A stretch of DNA of 64,000 nt from Aldehydirespirator sp965200005 (lineage in GTDB: Bacteria; Actinomycetota; Acidimicrobiia; Acidimicrobiales; Aldehydirespiratoraceae), in the NCBI GenBank assembly GCA_965200005.1, contig OZ241331.1:806001-870000 (forward strand), in the 5' to 3' direction. The notes under the pieces were generated by a model, which ran no database searches, was not told the DNA's origin, and saw nothing but the letters and a program-made list of their open reading frames with translations. A program made the position numbers and the translations under genes. Position 1 is the stretch's first letter, and the number at the start of each line of letters is the position of its first letter. Of the stretch, positions 8,178-17,496 are shown piece by piece.

Positions 8178-10651
8178 TACGACCTCAATGCCACATTTTT
8201 GGGGTCATAAGCGGGTTCGGCCAGCACTGTGGCGGTGCGGCGTTCACCCAAAAGGTCAAGTTCAAAGGTTGAACCTGGAGCTTCGAACTCGGGAGCGACA
8301 TACACGAAGGCCAGGCTGCAACCAACCGTGTGAGCCCAGGTGCCACTAGTGGCAATACCCATTACGTTGCCATCACTATCAAATGCAGGTTCATTGCCTC
8401 GCACATCGTTATCGGTTGCATCCACTTCGCAGTACACCAGCACCATAGACAGCGGCTCTGCTTGATCTCGTCGCGCGACCACAGCATCACGACCCATGAA
8501 TGGCCGGCTCAAATCAACAAAACGTCCTAGGCGAGCTTCGATTGGAGTTATCTCGGTGGTTAACTCGCTGCCCCACGCCTTGTAACCCTTCTCAATGCGC
8601 ATCACGTTCATGGCATAACTGCCAAAATGCACCATTCCGTAGGGTTCACCAGCTTCAACTAGAGCGTCATAAAGCTCAGCGAGCCGCTCCATACCACAGT
8701 GAAGCTCCCAACCCAGTTCCCCCACATAGGAAACCCGCAGTGCTAGGCACGGCACACCCGCAACCACGACTGGTGCCGCGGTAAGCCAGCGGAAGTTGCT
8801 ATTGCTGAGATCGGTATCCGTGAGTGGGGCTAGAACATCTCGTGCTCGGGGGCCAGTCACGGCGAGAATGCCAGTTGAGTCAGTTACATCCACAACCCTG
8901 ACATCTGATTCAGGCTCAATGTGTTGGGTGAGCCAGTCATAGTCGTGGCTCTGGCCCATGATCGCTGAGGTCAAATAGAAGCGATCACTCGCAAGGCGTG
9001 CAATCGTCATCTCACACTCAATGCCGCCAAGTTCTGTGAGCATATGAACGAGACGGATACCGCCATCGGTCGTCGGAAGCCGGTTAGCTGAGAGGCGATC
9101 CAGCAGCGCCGGCGCATCAACGCCAGTCACCTCAAAGGAGGCAAACGCTGTCAGGTCGGCAATGCCGACACGTTCCCGCACTGCGCGTACTTCATCACCG
9201 ACCGGGCCGAACGCGTTTGACCGGCGGAATGACCACCGCTCGGGGGAGCCATCCGAAGAGAAATATTGAGGACGCTCCCAGCCGTAAATCTCTTGCCACT
9301 GAGCACCCAATCGATCTAGGCGATCATAGAGCGGATCAGTTTTCTGCGGTCGGCCAGCAAGACGAAACTCACCTGGAAGGCGCACTTGATACATCTCGTG
9401 ATACTCATCATGAGCCTTAGCAATAGTGAAGACGGACTGTGGGCCGGTGTGATCACCAAAGCGGCGCGGATCCATGCTCCGCACGTTGATCTCGGTCTGG
9501 CCATGAACCATCCATTGGGCCAGATACTTACCTGCTCCTGGGCCTTGAGTTATGCCAATCGACGCACCATTGCAATGCCAGTAATTCTTGAGGCCGGGTG
9601 CCGGGCCCATGAGATAACCCGAGTCGGGAGTATGAGTGATCGGCCCAGAGACAATCTGTTTAATCCCAGCCTCAGCAAACGCAGGGATGCGCATAGCTGC
9701 AAACTCTAGGCACTCTTCAAGTACATCAACATTTGGTTCAGTTAGATAGAAGTGCAGATTCCAATCAATGCTCTCGACCCCATACAGGCGAGAGTCTGAC
9801 ATTTCATAGGGCCCGACCAAAAGCCCGTCAATCTCACGACGGTAGTAGCAAGATGCCCTAGGATCGCGCACGACCGGTGGCTCAAAGCCGAGATCTGCCA
9901 TCGCTTGCATTGGTTCGGTCACCAGATACTGATGGATGACCGACACAATCGGCACATCAAGATTGACCATGGCACCAAGTTGCGGCGCATAGTGCCCGGC
10001 CGCGTTTACGACATGTTCACACACAATCCGGTAACTGTCGTTGGAGCTAACGGAGCCGTCTGCAGGTGCGCCGTTTGGTGTGGCGATTATCTCCCAGCGT
10101 CCATCTGGCAGCTGGTTCATGTCTGAGACAAGAGTGTGACGGCGGATGTCACAGCCAAGATTGCGCGCTCCGCGTGCCATCGCGTTAGTGCATCCAGAAG
10201 GATCTGTCCAACCATCACTTGGCGTGAAGAATCCGAGCTTCACGTCACTTAGATCCTCAAGAAGAGGATGGCGCTCCCATATCTCTTTGGGACCAATGAG
10301 ATACGACTCGACACCAATCTGGGTCAACATGGCATGCACGTAGCGGTGCCAATCGACTTCATCGTCAGTACGTGCCAGCCTTATCGCACCGCACCCGTGC
10401 CAGCCGGCTGAGAGTCCTGTTTCTTGCTCGAGCCGGGGATAGAGCGCAACGGCTTCTTCATGGACTTTGGCCATGTTCAAGTCGCCGATGAAGTTCGGGA
10501 TTAAGCCTGCAGCATGCCAGGTTGAACCCGAGGTTAGTTCACCCTTTTCGATGAGGATGGTGTCGTTCCAGCCTTCGTGAGCCAGGTAATACAGCAGTCC
10601 AACACCCATTGCACCGCCGCCGATGATCACGCATCGTGCCTCCTGAGCCAC
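8177..10651 (-). CDS. FAD-dependent dehydrogenase with GcvT domain (dimethylglycine/sarcosine dehydrogenase-like)
   Basis: A two-domain protein of 824 residues from GTG 10651. The N-terminal half is a DAO-type FAD oxidoreductase (VIIGGGAMGVGLLYYLA dinucleotide motif, then GSTWHAAGLIP, where the His is the usual FAD attachment region). The C-terminal half is a GcvT/aminomethyltransferase fold that binds tetrahydrofolate in characterised relatives. Such enzymes oxidatively demethylate N-methylated glycines and pass the one-carbon unit to folate. GTG 10651 has GAGGG at good spacing; an in-frame ATG at 10696 would add 15 residues. It is coupled to the MttB-like gene and is paralogous to 10797-13259. 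Exact substrate unknown. Confidence 0.88.
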   Translation of the reverse strand: MAQEARCVIIGGGAMGVGLLYYLAHEGWNDTILIEKGELTSGSTWHAAGLIPNFIGDLNMAKVHEEAVALYPRLEQETGLSAGWHGCGAIRLARTDDEVDWHRYVHAMLTQIGVESYLIGPKEIWERHPLLEDLSDVKLGFFTPSDGWTDPSGCTNAMARGARNLGCDIRRHTLVSDMNQLPDGRWEIIATPNGAPADGSVSSNDSYRIVCEHVVNAAGHYAPQLGAMVNLDVPIVSVIHQYLVTEPMQAMADLGFEPPVVRDPRASCYYRREIDGLLVGPYEMSDSRLYGVESIDWNLHFYLTEPNVDVLEECLEFAAMRIPAFAEAGIKQIVSGPITHTPDSGYLMGPAPGLKNYWHCNGASIGITQGPGAGKYLAQWMVHGQTEINVRSMDPRRFGDHTGPQSVFTIAKAHDEYHEMYQVRLPGEFRLAGRPQKTDPLYDRLDRLGAQWQEIYGWERPQYFSSDGSPERWSFRRSNAFGPVGDEVRAVRERVGIADLTAFASFEVTGVDAPALLDRLSANRLPTTDGGIRLVHMLTELGGIECEMTIARLASDRFYLTSAIMGQSHDYDWLTQHIEPESDVRVVDVTDSTGILAVTGPRARDVLAPLTDTDLSNSNFRWLTAAPVVVAGVPCLALRVSYVGELGWELHCGMERLAELYDALVEAGEPYGMVHFGSYAMNVMRIEKGYKAWGSELTTEITPIEARLGRFVDLSRPFMGRDAVVARRDQAEPLSMVLVYCEVDATDNDVRGNEPAFDSDGNVMGIATSGTWAHTVGCSLAFVYVAPEFEAPGSTFELDLLGERRTATVLAEPAYDPKNVALRS

Positions 10652-10796
10652 TGACCCTCCCTCGGTCGGCACACCCCCCATGCCGCTATGCGGCAACTTC
10701 GCAGCCTAGTTCAGCCTCGCTTACCACTCTCTCTCCAGCGTTCGCGAGTTCTTCTGAGTTTGCAGAACTAAACCTTGTGGAATAGAGACAGCTCAT

Positions 10797-13259
10797 CTAG
10801 GGGCCATCGGTGAGCCGGACTCGGCGGTTCATTGGGTCATAGAAGCTGCGGATTGAGGCTGTCGCTGGAACGATCTGACCTCCCACATTGATCTCAAAGG
10901 TGCCGCTGTCAAGCCAACTCTTTACGACGCCTTCATCGCCAGGACGGCTCAGGTATCCCATTGCTAAACAGCGATTCTCCACATAACTCCACATCGACGA
11001 TGTGGTGCGACCCACGGCGACACCGTTTCGCATGATCGGATCATCGTGGTAGCAGAGCAATTCGGGATGCTCAAGACGGAACTGAATCAGTCGCTTGTTG
11101 CGAGGCTGATGTCGCTGGGCTTCAAGTGCGGCTCGGCCGTTGAAGTCGGCTTCTTTGTCCCAAGCGATTACAAAGCCGAGGCCCGCTTCAATTGGAGTGT
11201 CTTCATCGGAAATGTCGTGACCCCAGTGCCGGTACCCCGACTCAAGACGCAGCGTGTTCATGGCGTGATAGCCGGCGTGTGCCAAGCCGTGTGGTTTGCC
11301 GGCGTCCACAAGAGCATCGAACAGCGCTACAGAGTTCTCGTTAGGCACATACAACTCCCACCCGAGCTCGCCCACGTAGCTCATCCGCATTGCCAACACA
11401 TCGATGCCGGCAACAGAGATCCGCTGGGCCGTGCCGAACGGAAAGTCTTCGTTTGACAGCGAAGCATCCGTTAGTGGAGCGAGCACGAAGCGTGCCTTCG
11501 GCCCCATCAAGCCGAGCATGGCTTGGTGTTCGGTCACATCGGCAATCTGCACGTCACGGCCCTTGCAAGCACGACGTAGCCATGCCCAATCTCGTGTCTG
11601 GCTAACTGCTGCTGTAACAACGAAGAACCGATCGCTTTCGAGCCTTGTGACCGTTAGGTCGGCCTCAATTCCACCTCGATGATTGCACCACTGTGTATAA
11701 GCGGCCTTACCTACGGGTGCATCGATGCGTGCGACACTGAGTGTGTCAAGCACATCTAGGGCGTCTGGGCCTTCAACTGTGAACTTGGCAAACGAAGTCT
11801 GATCAAAGATGGCCACACGTTGACGCACGGCTTCACATTCGGCGCCCGTGTTGGCCCACCAGTTCTGCTTGCCGTAGCTGTACACGTACTTCTTGTCTTG
11901 GCCCTCGAAAGCGAACCAGTTGGGTCGCTCCCAGCCGGCGGTCTCACCAAACACCGCGCCTGCTTCTGAGAGTCGATCGTGAAGCGGAGAAACTCGCTGG
12001 CCTCGAGCGCTCTCGTATTGATAGAAGGGCCAGTGCATCGCATACAACAAGCCCAAGCTCTCAGGGATTCGCTTGTTCAGGTAGTCCGGATTGGATTGAA
12101 AGCCGAAGGTTCTACGAATGTCAACGGAGGAAAGGTCCATCGGCGGGTGTCGATCTGCAATCCAATCGGCTAACGCCCAGCCAACGCCGCCCGCTGACTG
12201 GATCCCAACAGAGTTGAATCCCGCGGCCACATAGCAACCGTCAACCTCCGGCGATTCACCAAGATAGTAGACACCATCTGGTGTAAAGGCTTCTGGGCCA
12301 TTGAAAAATAGTTGAATGCCGCATTCACCGAGGATTGGCACACGGTGGGCAGCGCGCTCAAACACCGGGCCTATGTGATCCCAATCTTCGGGCAGTGTCC
12401 CGAAACAGAAGTCACGTGGAATACCGTCAAGCTTCCAAACTTTGCCTCTCGGCTCAAAGAAACCGGCCATGATTTTTCCGGTTTCTTCCTTGAAATATGT
12501 GTAATTCCCAGGATCCCGCAAGACCGGGGTTTCGGGAGTAACACCCTCAAGTTGCTCGGTGACGATATAGAAGTGTTCGCAGGCTTGAAGAGGAACATTG
12601 ACGCCGATCTGAGCTGCAAGTTGACGAGTCCAGATACCAGTTGCAAGCACGACCGTTTCGGTTTCAATGCTGCCCACTTCGGTTTCGACACCGACGATCA
12701 CATCCCCACGGGTACGTAACCGTGTGACCGCAACACCTTCGACTATTCGCACACCTCGACTTCGGGCACCTTTGGCGAGTGCCATCGTGGTGTCAACCGG
12801 TGATGTGTGTCCGTCGCGCGGGATGTACAGCGCGCCAACGATGTCATCACTACGGATCAGTGGCCAGCGCTCACGCAGTTCATCAAGGTCGATTTCGCGG
12901 GTCTCTACTCCTACGGTCACCGCCATGGCGGCGCCGCGACGGACTTCTTCCCACCGTTCATCATCGGCAGCTACCGAGATTGACCCGGGAGTGCGGCACC
13001 CGGTCGCTTGGCCAGTCTCATCTTCAAGAGCCTCAAACAGCTGAGCGGAGTATGTCGCAAGCTTGGTGAGGCTGTGAGTTGATTTGAGTTGAGACACCAG
13101 GCCAGCCGCATGCCACGTAGTGCCTCCGCTCAACTTTCCCTGCTCGAGAACAATCACGTCTGTGATGCCTCGCCGAGCTAGGTGGTAAGCAACACTGCAA
13201 CCGACGATCCCGCCGCCAATAACCACAACCTGGGCCCTCTCGGGCACGGACTTCGCCAT
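10797..13259 (-). CDS. FAD-dependent dehydrogenase with GcvT domain, second paralogue
   Basis: An 820-aa protein with the same architecture as its neighbour: FAD motif VVVIGGGIVGCSVAYHLARRG near the start, GGTTWHAAGLVSQL, a FAO_M-type middle, and a GcvT C-terminal half (YVGELGWELYV, NTLRLESGYRHWGHDI, EAGLGFVI). ATG 13259 has GGAGG nine bases upstream. It differs clearly from the 8177-10651 copy, so the pair is an old duplication and probably handles different N-methyl substrates (for example dimethylglycine versus sarcosine or a betaine derivative). About 145 bases separate it from the next start, so it may be transcribed with it. Confidence 0.88.
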   Translation of the reverse strand: MAKSVPERAQVVVIGGGIVGCSVAYHLARRGITDVIVLEQGKLSGGTTWHAAGLVSQLKSTHSLTKLATYSAQLFEALEDETGQATGCRTPGSISVAADDERWEEVRRGAAMAVTVGVETREIDLDELRERWPLIRSDDIVGALYIPRDGHTSPVDTTMALAKGARSRGVRIVEGVAVTRLRTRGDVIVGVETEVGSIETETVVLATGIWTRQLAAQIGVNVPLQACEHFYIVTEQLEGVTPETPVLRDPGNYTYFKEETGKIMAGFFEPRGKVWKLDGIPRDFCFGTLPEDWDHIGPVFERAAHRVPILGECGIQLFFNGPEAFTPDGVYYLGESPEVDGCYVAAGFNSVGIQSAGGVGWALADWIADRHPPMDLSSVDIRRTFGFQSNPDYLNKRIPESLGLLYAMHWPFYQYESARGQRVSPLHDRLSEAGAVFGETAGWERPNWFAFEGQDKKYVYSYGKQNWWANTGAECEAVRQRVAIFDQTSFAKFTVEGPDALDVLDTLSVARIDAPVGKAAYTQWCNHRGGIEADLTVTRLESDRFFVVTAAVSQTRDWAWLRRACKGRDVQIADVTEHQAMLGLMGPKARFVLAPLTDASLSNEDFPFGTAQRISVAGIDVLAMRMSYVGELGWELYVPNENSVALFDALVDAGKPHGLAHAGYHAMNTLRLESGYRHWGHDISDEDTPIEAGLGFVIAWDKEADFNGRAALEAQRHQPRNKRLIQFRLEHPELLCYHDDPIMRNGVAVGRTTSSMWSYVENRCLAMGYLSRPGDEGVVKSWLDSGTFEINVGGQIVPATASIRSFYDPMNRRVRLTDGP

Positions 13260-13318
13260 CAGGGCTGACCTCCGTCAGTCAGTTGACCGAATCGTCTGAC
13301 CTAAGCAACCAAGGGACC

Positions 13319-13562
13319 CTAGTTCGTCCCGGCCATGGGGCTAGAGCTAACAAAGCAGGCACCTCGTTCAAATCGCAGTTGCTTGCAGACGTGTGGAGGC
13401 TTTTGGCTTGACCCGGTCGATCGGCACGCCGATGTGGCCACTTTCATCGGCGGCGTAAACCACGGGTACCGCATCGACGCCTCGAGTCGGGTGACGGGTA
13501 CACAACACGCCATGGTCGTTGCTGCGCAACCGTGCCTGCATCTCGTTTGCACTCAGGCGCAT
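13319..13562 (-). pseudogene. Remnant of a PPOX/F420-dependent oxidoreductase-type gene
   Basis: The frame from 13562 reads like the N-terminal third of a small PPOX-class, probably F420-binding, protein (GVLCTRHPTRGVDAVPVVY, then VPIDRVKPKASTRLQ), where full proteins are near 140 aa. It stops at 64 codons. A second frame continues with LRFERGACFVSSSP, which resembles the next segment of the family, and ends at 13319. The C-terminal half is absent because the dehydrogenase operon starts just beyond. I read it as a truncated, frameshifted relic; the family match is from memory of the motif pattern. Confidence 0.45.
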
Positions 13563-13676
13563 CGCCCGACACTATGCAACCGAGTGCCAGCCAAAGCGCG
13601 AAGCGGCGGTCGCCGGTAGTGACGTCTGGTTCATTCGCGACTCTGAGCGATCCGAGATTGGGGAGATGACAACTTC

Positions 13677-15233
13677 ATGAATCTTGCCGTCTGGGTGTTA
13701 CGTAATGGTCTGCGGTACCCGAGCGAGCCGGCGCTTGCAGTCGGCGACCAAGTCCATGCTGACTGGGCCACGCTGGCGCAACAAGTCGCTGCTTTGGCGG
13801 GCGGCTTGCGCAACGATCTCGGCCTGCATCCGGGGGATCGGGTCGCAATCGTGATGAACAACCGGCCCGAATATCTGGAAGCCTTGTTCGCCATCTGGCA
13901 CGCGGGACTTGTAGCCGTGCCGGTCAATGCACGGCTCCATCGTGACGAGGTTGCCTACATCGTCGAACACAGCGGCACCAGCGTCGCAATTGGTGACGCT
14001 GAACACGGTGATGACCTTGAGGTGGTCGCGGATGCTGTCGACTCGTTGCGGGTCAATGTCATCGCCGGAGACGATCGCTGGGACGCCCTCGCACAGGCAC
14101 CGGCAATTGGTCTGACGGATCGGCGACCGGACGACGCGGCCTGGTTGTTCTACACAAGCGGCACAACCGGGCGCCCCAAAGGTGCGACACTTACAAATCG
14201 CAACCTGCTGATGGCGTCGCTGAGCTATTTCGCAGACATTGATCCCATCTACGCAAACGAGAGCGTGTTGCATGCCGCGCCGCTCTCGCACGGCTCGGGG
14301 CTGTATGGACTCCCACATGTGGCACGTGGTGCGGTCAACGTGATCCCACGCTCCGGGGGCGGTGCAGAGATCGCTGAACTGTTGCAGCGCTGGCCCCGAA
14401 TGTCGTTCTTTACCGCTCCCACCATGGTCAAGCGCCTGTCGAGTGACACCGCGATCATCAACGCCGACCTTTCGAATCTAAAGACGATTATCTATGGCGG
14501 CGCTCCGATGTATTTGGCTGACTTGACCGAAGCGCTTGAGGTTTTCGGCCCCCGCCTTGCTCAGATCTACGGGCAGGGCGAAACGCCCATGACCATCACA
14601 GCACTCTCCAAGCGTGACCACGCCGACACCGATCACCCTGAGTGGAGAAGTCGCATGCAAAGCGTCGGGCTCCCCCGAACCGATGTCGAGGTGCGGGTCT
14701 TCGACGACCAAGATCGGGAGCTTCCAGCTGGTGAGATCGGAGAGATCGTCGTGCGCGGAGATGTCGTCATGGACGGCTACTGGAAGGCACCGGAGGCAAC
14801 CAGCGAGACGATGCGCGGCGGTTGGTTACACACCGGCGATGTGGGCAGCTTCGACTCGGCCGGCTACCTGACGCTTCGAGACAGGTCAAAGGATCTGATC
14901 ATCAGTGGCGGCATGAACATCTACCCACGCGAGGTCGAAGAGGTATTGCTACGTCACCCAGATGTTCGTGCTGTCTCGGTAGTGGGACGCCCCGACTCGG
15001 AGTGGGGAGAGTCGGTAGTGGCATTCGTCGTACCTGATCAACTCGATGCGGGCCCATCGCCGGACGACCTCGATCAACTCTGCCTCGACCACATCGCCCG
15101 CTACAAGCGCCCCAAGGACTACCGATTCCTTGACAGCCTCCCCACCAACAACTACGGCAAAGTCCTCAAACGTGAACTCCGCACACGTCTACACAACGAG
15201 GCCTCGCCCGATACAGGACGAGGCCTCGTCTAA
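13677..15233 (+). CDS. Acyl-CoA synthetase (AMP-forming)
   Basis: A 518-aa ANL-superfamily ligase that adenylates a carboxylic acid and forms its CoA thioester. The AMP-binding P-loop YTSGTTGRPKG is at 159-169. QIYGQGETPM, the GWLHTGDVG hinge region and DRSKDLIISGGMNIYPREVEE follow. The C-terminal catalytic Lys lies in NNYGKVLKREL. Length is typical of medium- or long-chain fatty acid or aromatic acid ligases; the substrate cannot be read from sequence. ATG 13677 has GGGGAG upstream. It is a single gene facing the convergent substrate-binding protein gene. Confidence 0.9.
   Translation: MNLAVWVLRNGLRYPSEPALAVGDQVHADWATLAQQVAALAGGLRNDLGLHPGDRVAIVMNNRPEYLEALFAIWHAGLVAVPVNARLHRDEVAYIVEHSGTSVAIGDAEHGDDLEVVADAVDSLRVNVIAGDDRWDALAQAPAIGLTDRRPDDAAWLFYTSGTTGRPKGATLTNRNLLMASLSYFADIDPIYANESVLHAAPLSHGSGLYGLPHVARGAVNVIPRSGGGAEIAELLQRWPRMSFFTAPTMVKRLSSDTAIINADLSNLKTIIYGGAPMYLADLTEALEVFGPRLAQIYGQGETPMTITALSKRDHADTDHPEWRSRMQSVGLPRTDVEVRVFDDQDRELPAGEIGEIVVRGDVVMDGYWKAPEATSETMRGGWLHTGDVGSFDSAGYLTLRDRSKDLIISGGMNIYPREVEEVLLRHPDVRAVSVVGRPDSEWGESVVAFVVPDQLDAGPSPDDLDQLCLDHIARYKRPKDYRFLDSLPTNNYGKVLKRELRTRLHNEASPDTGRGLV
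15196..15229 (+). terminator. Inverted repeat at the 3' end of the ligase gene (possible bidirectional terminator)
   Basis: ACGAGGCCTCG (15196-15206) and CGAGGCCTCGT (15219-15229) are perfect 11-bp arms around a 12-base loop. They lie inside the last codons of the ligase gene and between convergent genes. No T-run follows, so a classic intrinsic terminator is not certain. Confidence 0.4.
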
Positions 15234-15281
15234 GTAGATGTGCTGGGCGGCGCCGTCGCTAGACGCAGCCAGCCGAATTGG

Positions 15282-16526
15282 CTAGCGGGTCGGAAGCTCT
15301 TCTGGCAGCATCACGATCGGAGCGAATACCTCTGTCGGAACTGGTTCACGGGCTGCGATGTCTTGCGCCAACGGAATCCAGTACTCGCCCCATTGAGCGG
15401 CACCCAGGTCAACAGACCCGACCAGGGCGGTGTCGCCTTCGATGATTGCGTCAAGCACCGCAGACCCGCCATTAACGCCGGTCACTGCGGCAGTCGAATG
15501 ACGGTCTGCCACCTTCAACGCCTCAGCATTTGCAAGTGCCCACAGGTCAGCAACCGTGCAACTGAGGATGTTCTCAGCATCAGGATTCGCCGTCAGCATG
15601 TCCGTGAACGCATTCTGAAGTTCGAGCGATGTTGTGCTGGTCGTGTCGTGCTCCACTGATTCGATGCCCGGGAAGGCTTCACGTACGACGTCAGCACACA
15701 CAGATGCCCGTAGAGCCACCTCGGGACCCGCAGGTGAGAAGAACGTGACGAATAGCATCGTGTTCTCGGCGGTCCAGCCCTGCGCATTGGCTACGTCAAC
15801 GAGCCGCTCGCCCTGAAGCACACCCATACCAGCGTTGCTGGGGCCAAACAGAACGGTGCCGGGCGACTGGGTCACAACCTGCACGACCGGAATACATGCA
15901 TCAAAGAAGATCTCGTTGACGCTCTCAAGAACGTCATCCAGCTGATTGTTGCTAACTATGACACTCGGCTCACGCACAACGATCGATTGGGCAGCCGAAA
16001 TCGGTTCGCTGGTACTCGGGAACTGGAAGTCGGCCACCGCTAGTTCGACATCGGCCATCTCCGCAGCCGAGTCCATGCTCGCGTTCATCGAGATGTTGAC
16101 CTCATTGACGGTGTCCTGCGCACCGAAGCCCACGACGAGATCGCCGTTGGATGAGACCGCCTCGGGTTCCCAAATCTCTGGATGATCAGCTACGGATTCA
16201 TAGCCACAAGTCTCCGAATTCCAGATCACCCATTCGTCACTGTTGCCATTTGATGGCATGGTCCAAAGGATGGCGGGCTCGGTTGTGCCACCGTCATCAC
16301 CATCGTCTGCTGGCGCTGCGTCATCTGTGGCTGCATCGTCGGATCCATCCGCATCACTGGCCGCACCCTCATCACTCGCGGCACCCTCGTCTGCGTCTGC
16401 GGATTCGGGTGCAGCCGTGGCGTCAGATTGCGCCTCTGTGCTGTCGTCGTCAGATCCACACGCGGCAGCCAACAGCACCACGGCGAATATCGACACGCAC
16501 AGCTTCCATCCTCGTTTGCCGGACAT
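15282..16526 (-). CDS. Sugar ABC transporter substrate-binding lipoprotein (RbsB-like)
   Basis: A 414-aa exported binding protein. The signal peptide ends in a clean lipobox (LLAAACGSDD), followed by about 65 residues of Asp/Ala/Ser-rich low-complexity linker, then a type-1 periplasmic-binding-protein fold (Peripla_BP_4 pattern: SVIVSNNQLDDVLES, ACIPVVQVVTQSPG, DAENILSCTVADLWALANAEAL). ATG 16526 has AAGGAGG four bases upstream. Its promoter (16579-16606) and an operator-like palindrome lie just upstream. The matching permease and ATPase are 8 kb away at 23848-25612, and the shared motif suggests one regulon. Ligand unknown; a pentose, hexose or sugar acid is likely from the enzymes nearby. 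Confidence 0.85.
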   Translation of the reverse strand: MSGKRGWKLCVSIFAVVLLAAACGSDDDSTEAQSDATAAPESADADEGAASDEGAASDADGSDDAATDDAAPADDGDDGGTTEPAILWTMPSNGNSDEWVIWNSETCGYESVADHPEIWEPEAVSSNGDLVVGFGAQDTVNEVNISMNASMDSAAEMADVELAVADFQFPSTSEPISAAQSIVVREPSVIVSNNQLDDVLESVNEIFFDACIPVVQVVTQSPGTVLFGPSNAGMGVLQGERLVDVANAQGWTAENTMLFVTFFSPAGPEVALRASVCADVVREAFPGIESVEHDTTSTTSLELQNAFTDMLTANPDAENILSCTVADLWALANAEALKVADRHSTAAVTGVNGGSAVLDAIIEGDTALVGSVDLGAAQWGEYWIPLAQDIAAREPVPTEVFAPIVMLPEELPTR

Positions 16527-16540
16527 CGCACCTCCTTAGG

Positions 16541-16555
16541 TTTGGTATTACCGAA
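16541..16555 (-). promoter_or_regulatory. Operator-like palindrome TTTGGTATTACCGAA (IclR-box candidate 1)
   Basis: A 15-bp imperfect palindrome (arms TTTGGTA / TACCGAA around a central T) in the leader of the substrate-binding protein gene, between its promoter and its ribosome binding site. Near-identical motifs lie before the IclR gene (16658) and before the permease gene (25687). Confidence 0.6.
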
Positions 16556-16578
16556 CGCTGATTTCTAATACAGAACCC

Positions 16579-16606
16579 ACTATAGTCCACGCTCAGGAAC
16601 CGTCAA
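16579..16606 (-). promoter_or_regulatory. Promoter of the substrate-binding protein gene
   Basis: On the minus strand, TTGACG (16606-16601) and TATAGT (16584-16579) are separated by 16 bases, a good sigma-70-like pair. Transcription would start near 16570, so the palindrome at 16541-16555 lies downstream of the start, a roadblock position. A weaker palindrome (TTCT...AGAA, 16563-16575) overlaps the expected start. Confidence 0.55.
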
Positions 16607-16657
16607 GATGGGACCTGTCTCGCGCTGGCGTCACCATGCGACTCATAGGCTGGATGG

Positions 16658-16672
16658 TTCGGCGTCACCGAA
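16658..16672 (+). promoter_or_regulatory. Operator-like palindrome TTCGGCGTCACCGAA (IclR-box candidate 2)
   Basis: A palindrome with arms TTCGG / CCGAA ending 26 bases before the preferred IclR start at 16699. It matches the motif upstream of the transporter genes and would fit autoregulation. Its position also argues against the longer frame start at 16636, which would put the site inside the coding region. Confidence 0.55.
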
Positions 16673-16698
16673 CGATCTGGCCTTTTCGGGAGCGACAG

Positions 16699-17484
16699 AT
16701 GCCTGAACTCGATAGTCGATACGCAGTCAAGAGTGTGGTTCGGGCAATCGAGATCCTTGAGGCGCTCGAGGATGCCTACGCCGATGGTCTCACCGTCACC
16801 GAAGTAGCAAAACTGATTGGCATCTCCAAGAGTGCGGCGTTCGCGACGCTCCACACGCTGGGAAGCTACGGACTGGTGAGCGACCGGCTCGAGGGGCAGT
16901 CCCGGCGGTACTCCCTCGGTCTGGCTCTGATCCGGCTCGGCCAGCAGGCCTCGGCGCAGAACTCGATCGCTGACCTAGCCCGGCCGATGTTGCGGCAGCT
17001 TACGAAACGCACCGGTTTGACCTCACGTGTGGCCGTGCTCGACGATGACTGGGCTGTGGTGGTGGGTCGCGTCGACGCCCGTACAGCCGTCCGACTTGAT
17101 CTGGGCATGGGTAGGCAGGAATGGCCCCACTGCTCCGGCGTCGGCAAGGCGATGCTGTCGACGCTGCCCGAAGCCGAGGTTCGCTCCATAGTCGACAGGG
17201 TTGGCATGCCACGCAAGACTCCGAACACGATCACCGATGTTGACGACCTGCTAGCGGCGCTCGAACGCATCCGCAGCGACGGCTTCTGTCTCGATGACGA
17301 AGAAGATGTCGAGGGTGTTCTGTGCGTGGCTGCACCACTGACCCAGCTCCCCGGCGGTGCTGTGGGTGCGGTGAGTGTCACCGGACTCAAGGCGGATCCA
17401 CTCTTGCGTCAACCTCGCCTTGTCGGGCGTGAGGTGCAAGCAGCCGCAACCGCCATCGCGGAGTTGGCTCGCGGGCGAGCCTGA
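16699..17484 (+). CDS. IclR-family transcriptional regulator
   Basis: A 261-residue regulator from ATG 16699, with GGGAG six bases upstream. An N-terminal winged helix-turn-helix (about 8-65: SVVRAIEILEAL, LTVTEVAKLIGISKSAAFATLHTL, YGLV) is followed by the IclR effector-binding domain (LTKRTGLTSRVAVLDDDWAVVV, HCSGVGKAMLSTLPEAEV, DDEEDVEGVLCVAAPL). The family commonly controls sugar-acid and aromatic catabolism and binds short palindromes. It is divergent from the substrate-binding protein gene and starts 13 bases before the catabolic operon at 17497. Motif sharing suggests it controls itself, the binding protein and the permease/ATPase operon. The effector is unknown. Confidence 0.92.
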   Translation: MPELDSRYAVKSVVRAIEILEALEDAYADGLTVTEVAKLIGISKSAAFATLHTLGSYGLVSDRLEGQSRRYSLGLALIRLGQQASAQNSIADLARPMLRQLTKRTGLTSRVAVLDDDWAVVVGRVDARTAVRLDLGMGRQEWPHCSGVGKAMLSTLPEAEVRSIVDRVGMPRKTPNTITDVDDLLAALERIRSDGFCLDDEEDVEGVLCVAAPLTQLPGGAVGAVSVTGLKADPLLRQPRLVGREVQAAATAIAELARGRA

Positions 17485-17496
17485 GGTTGACGAACC

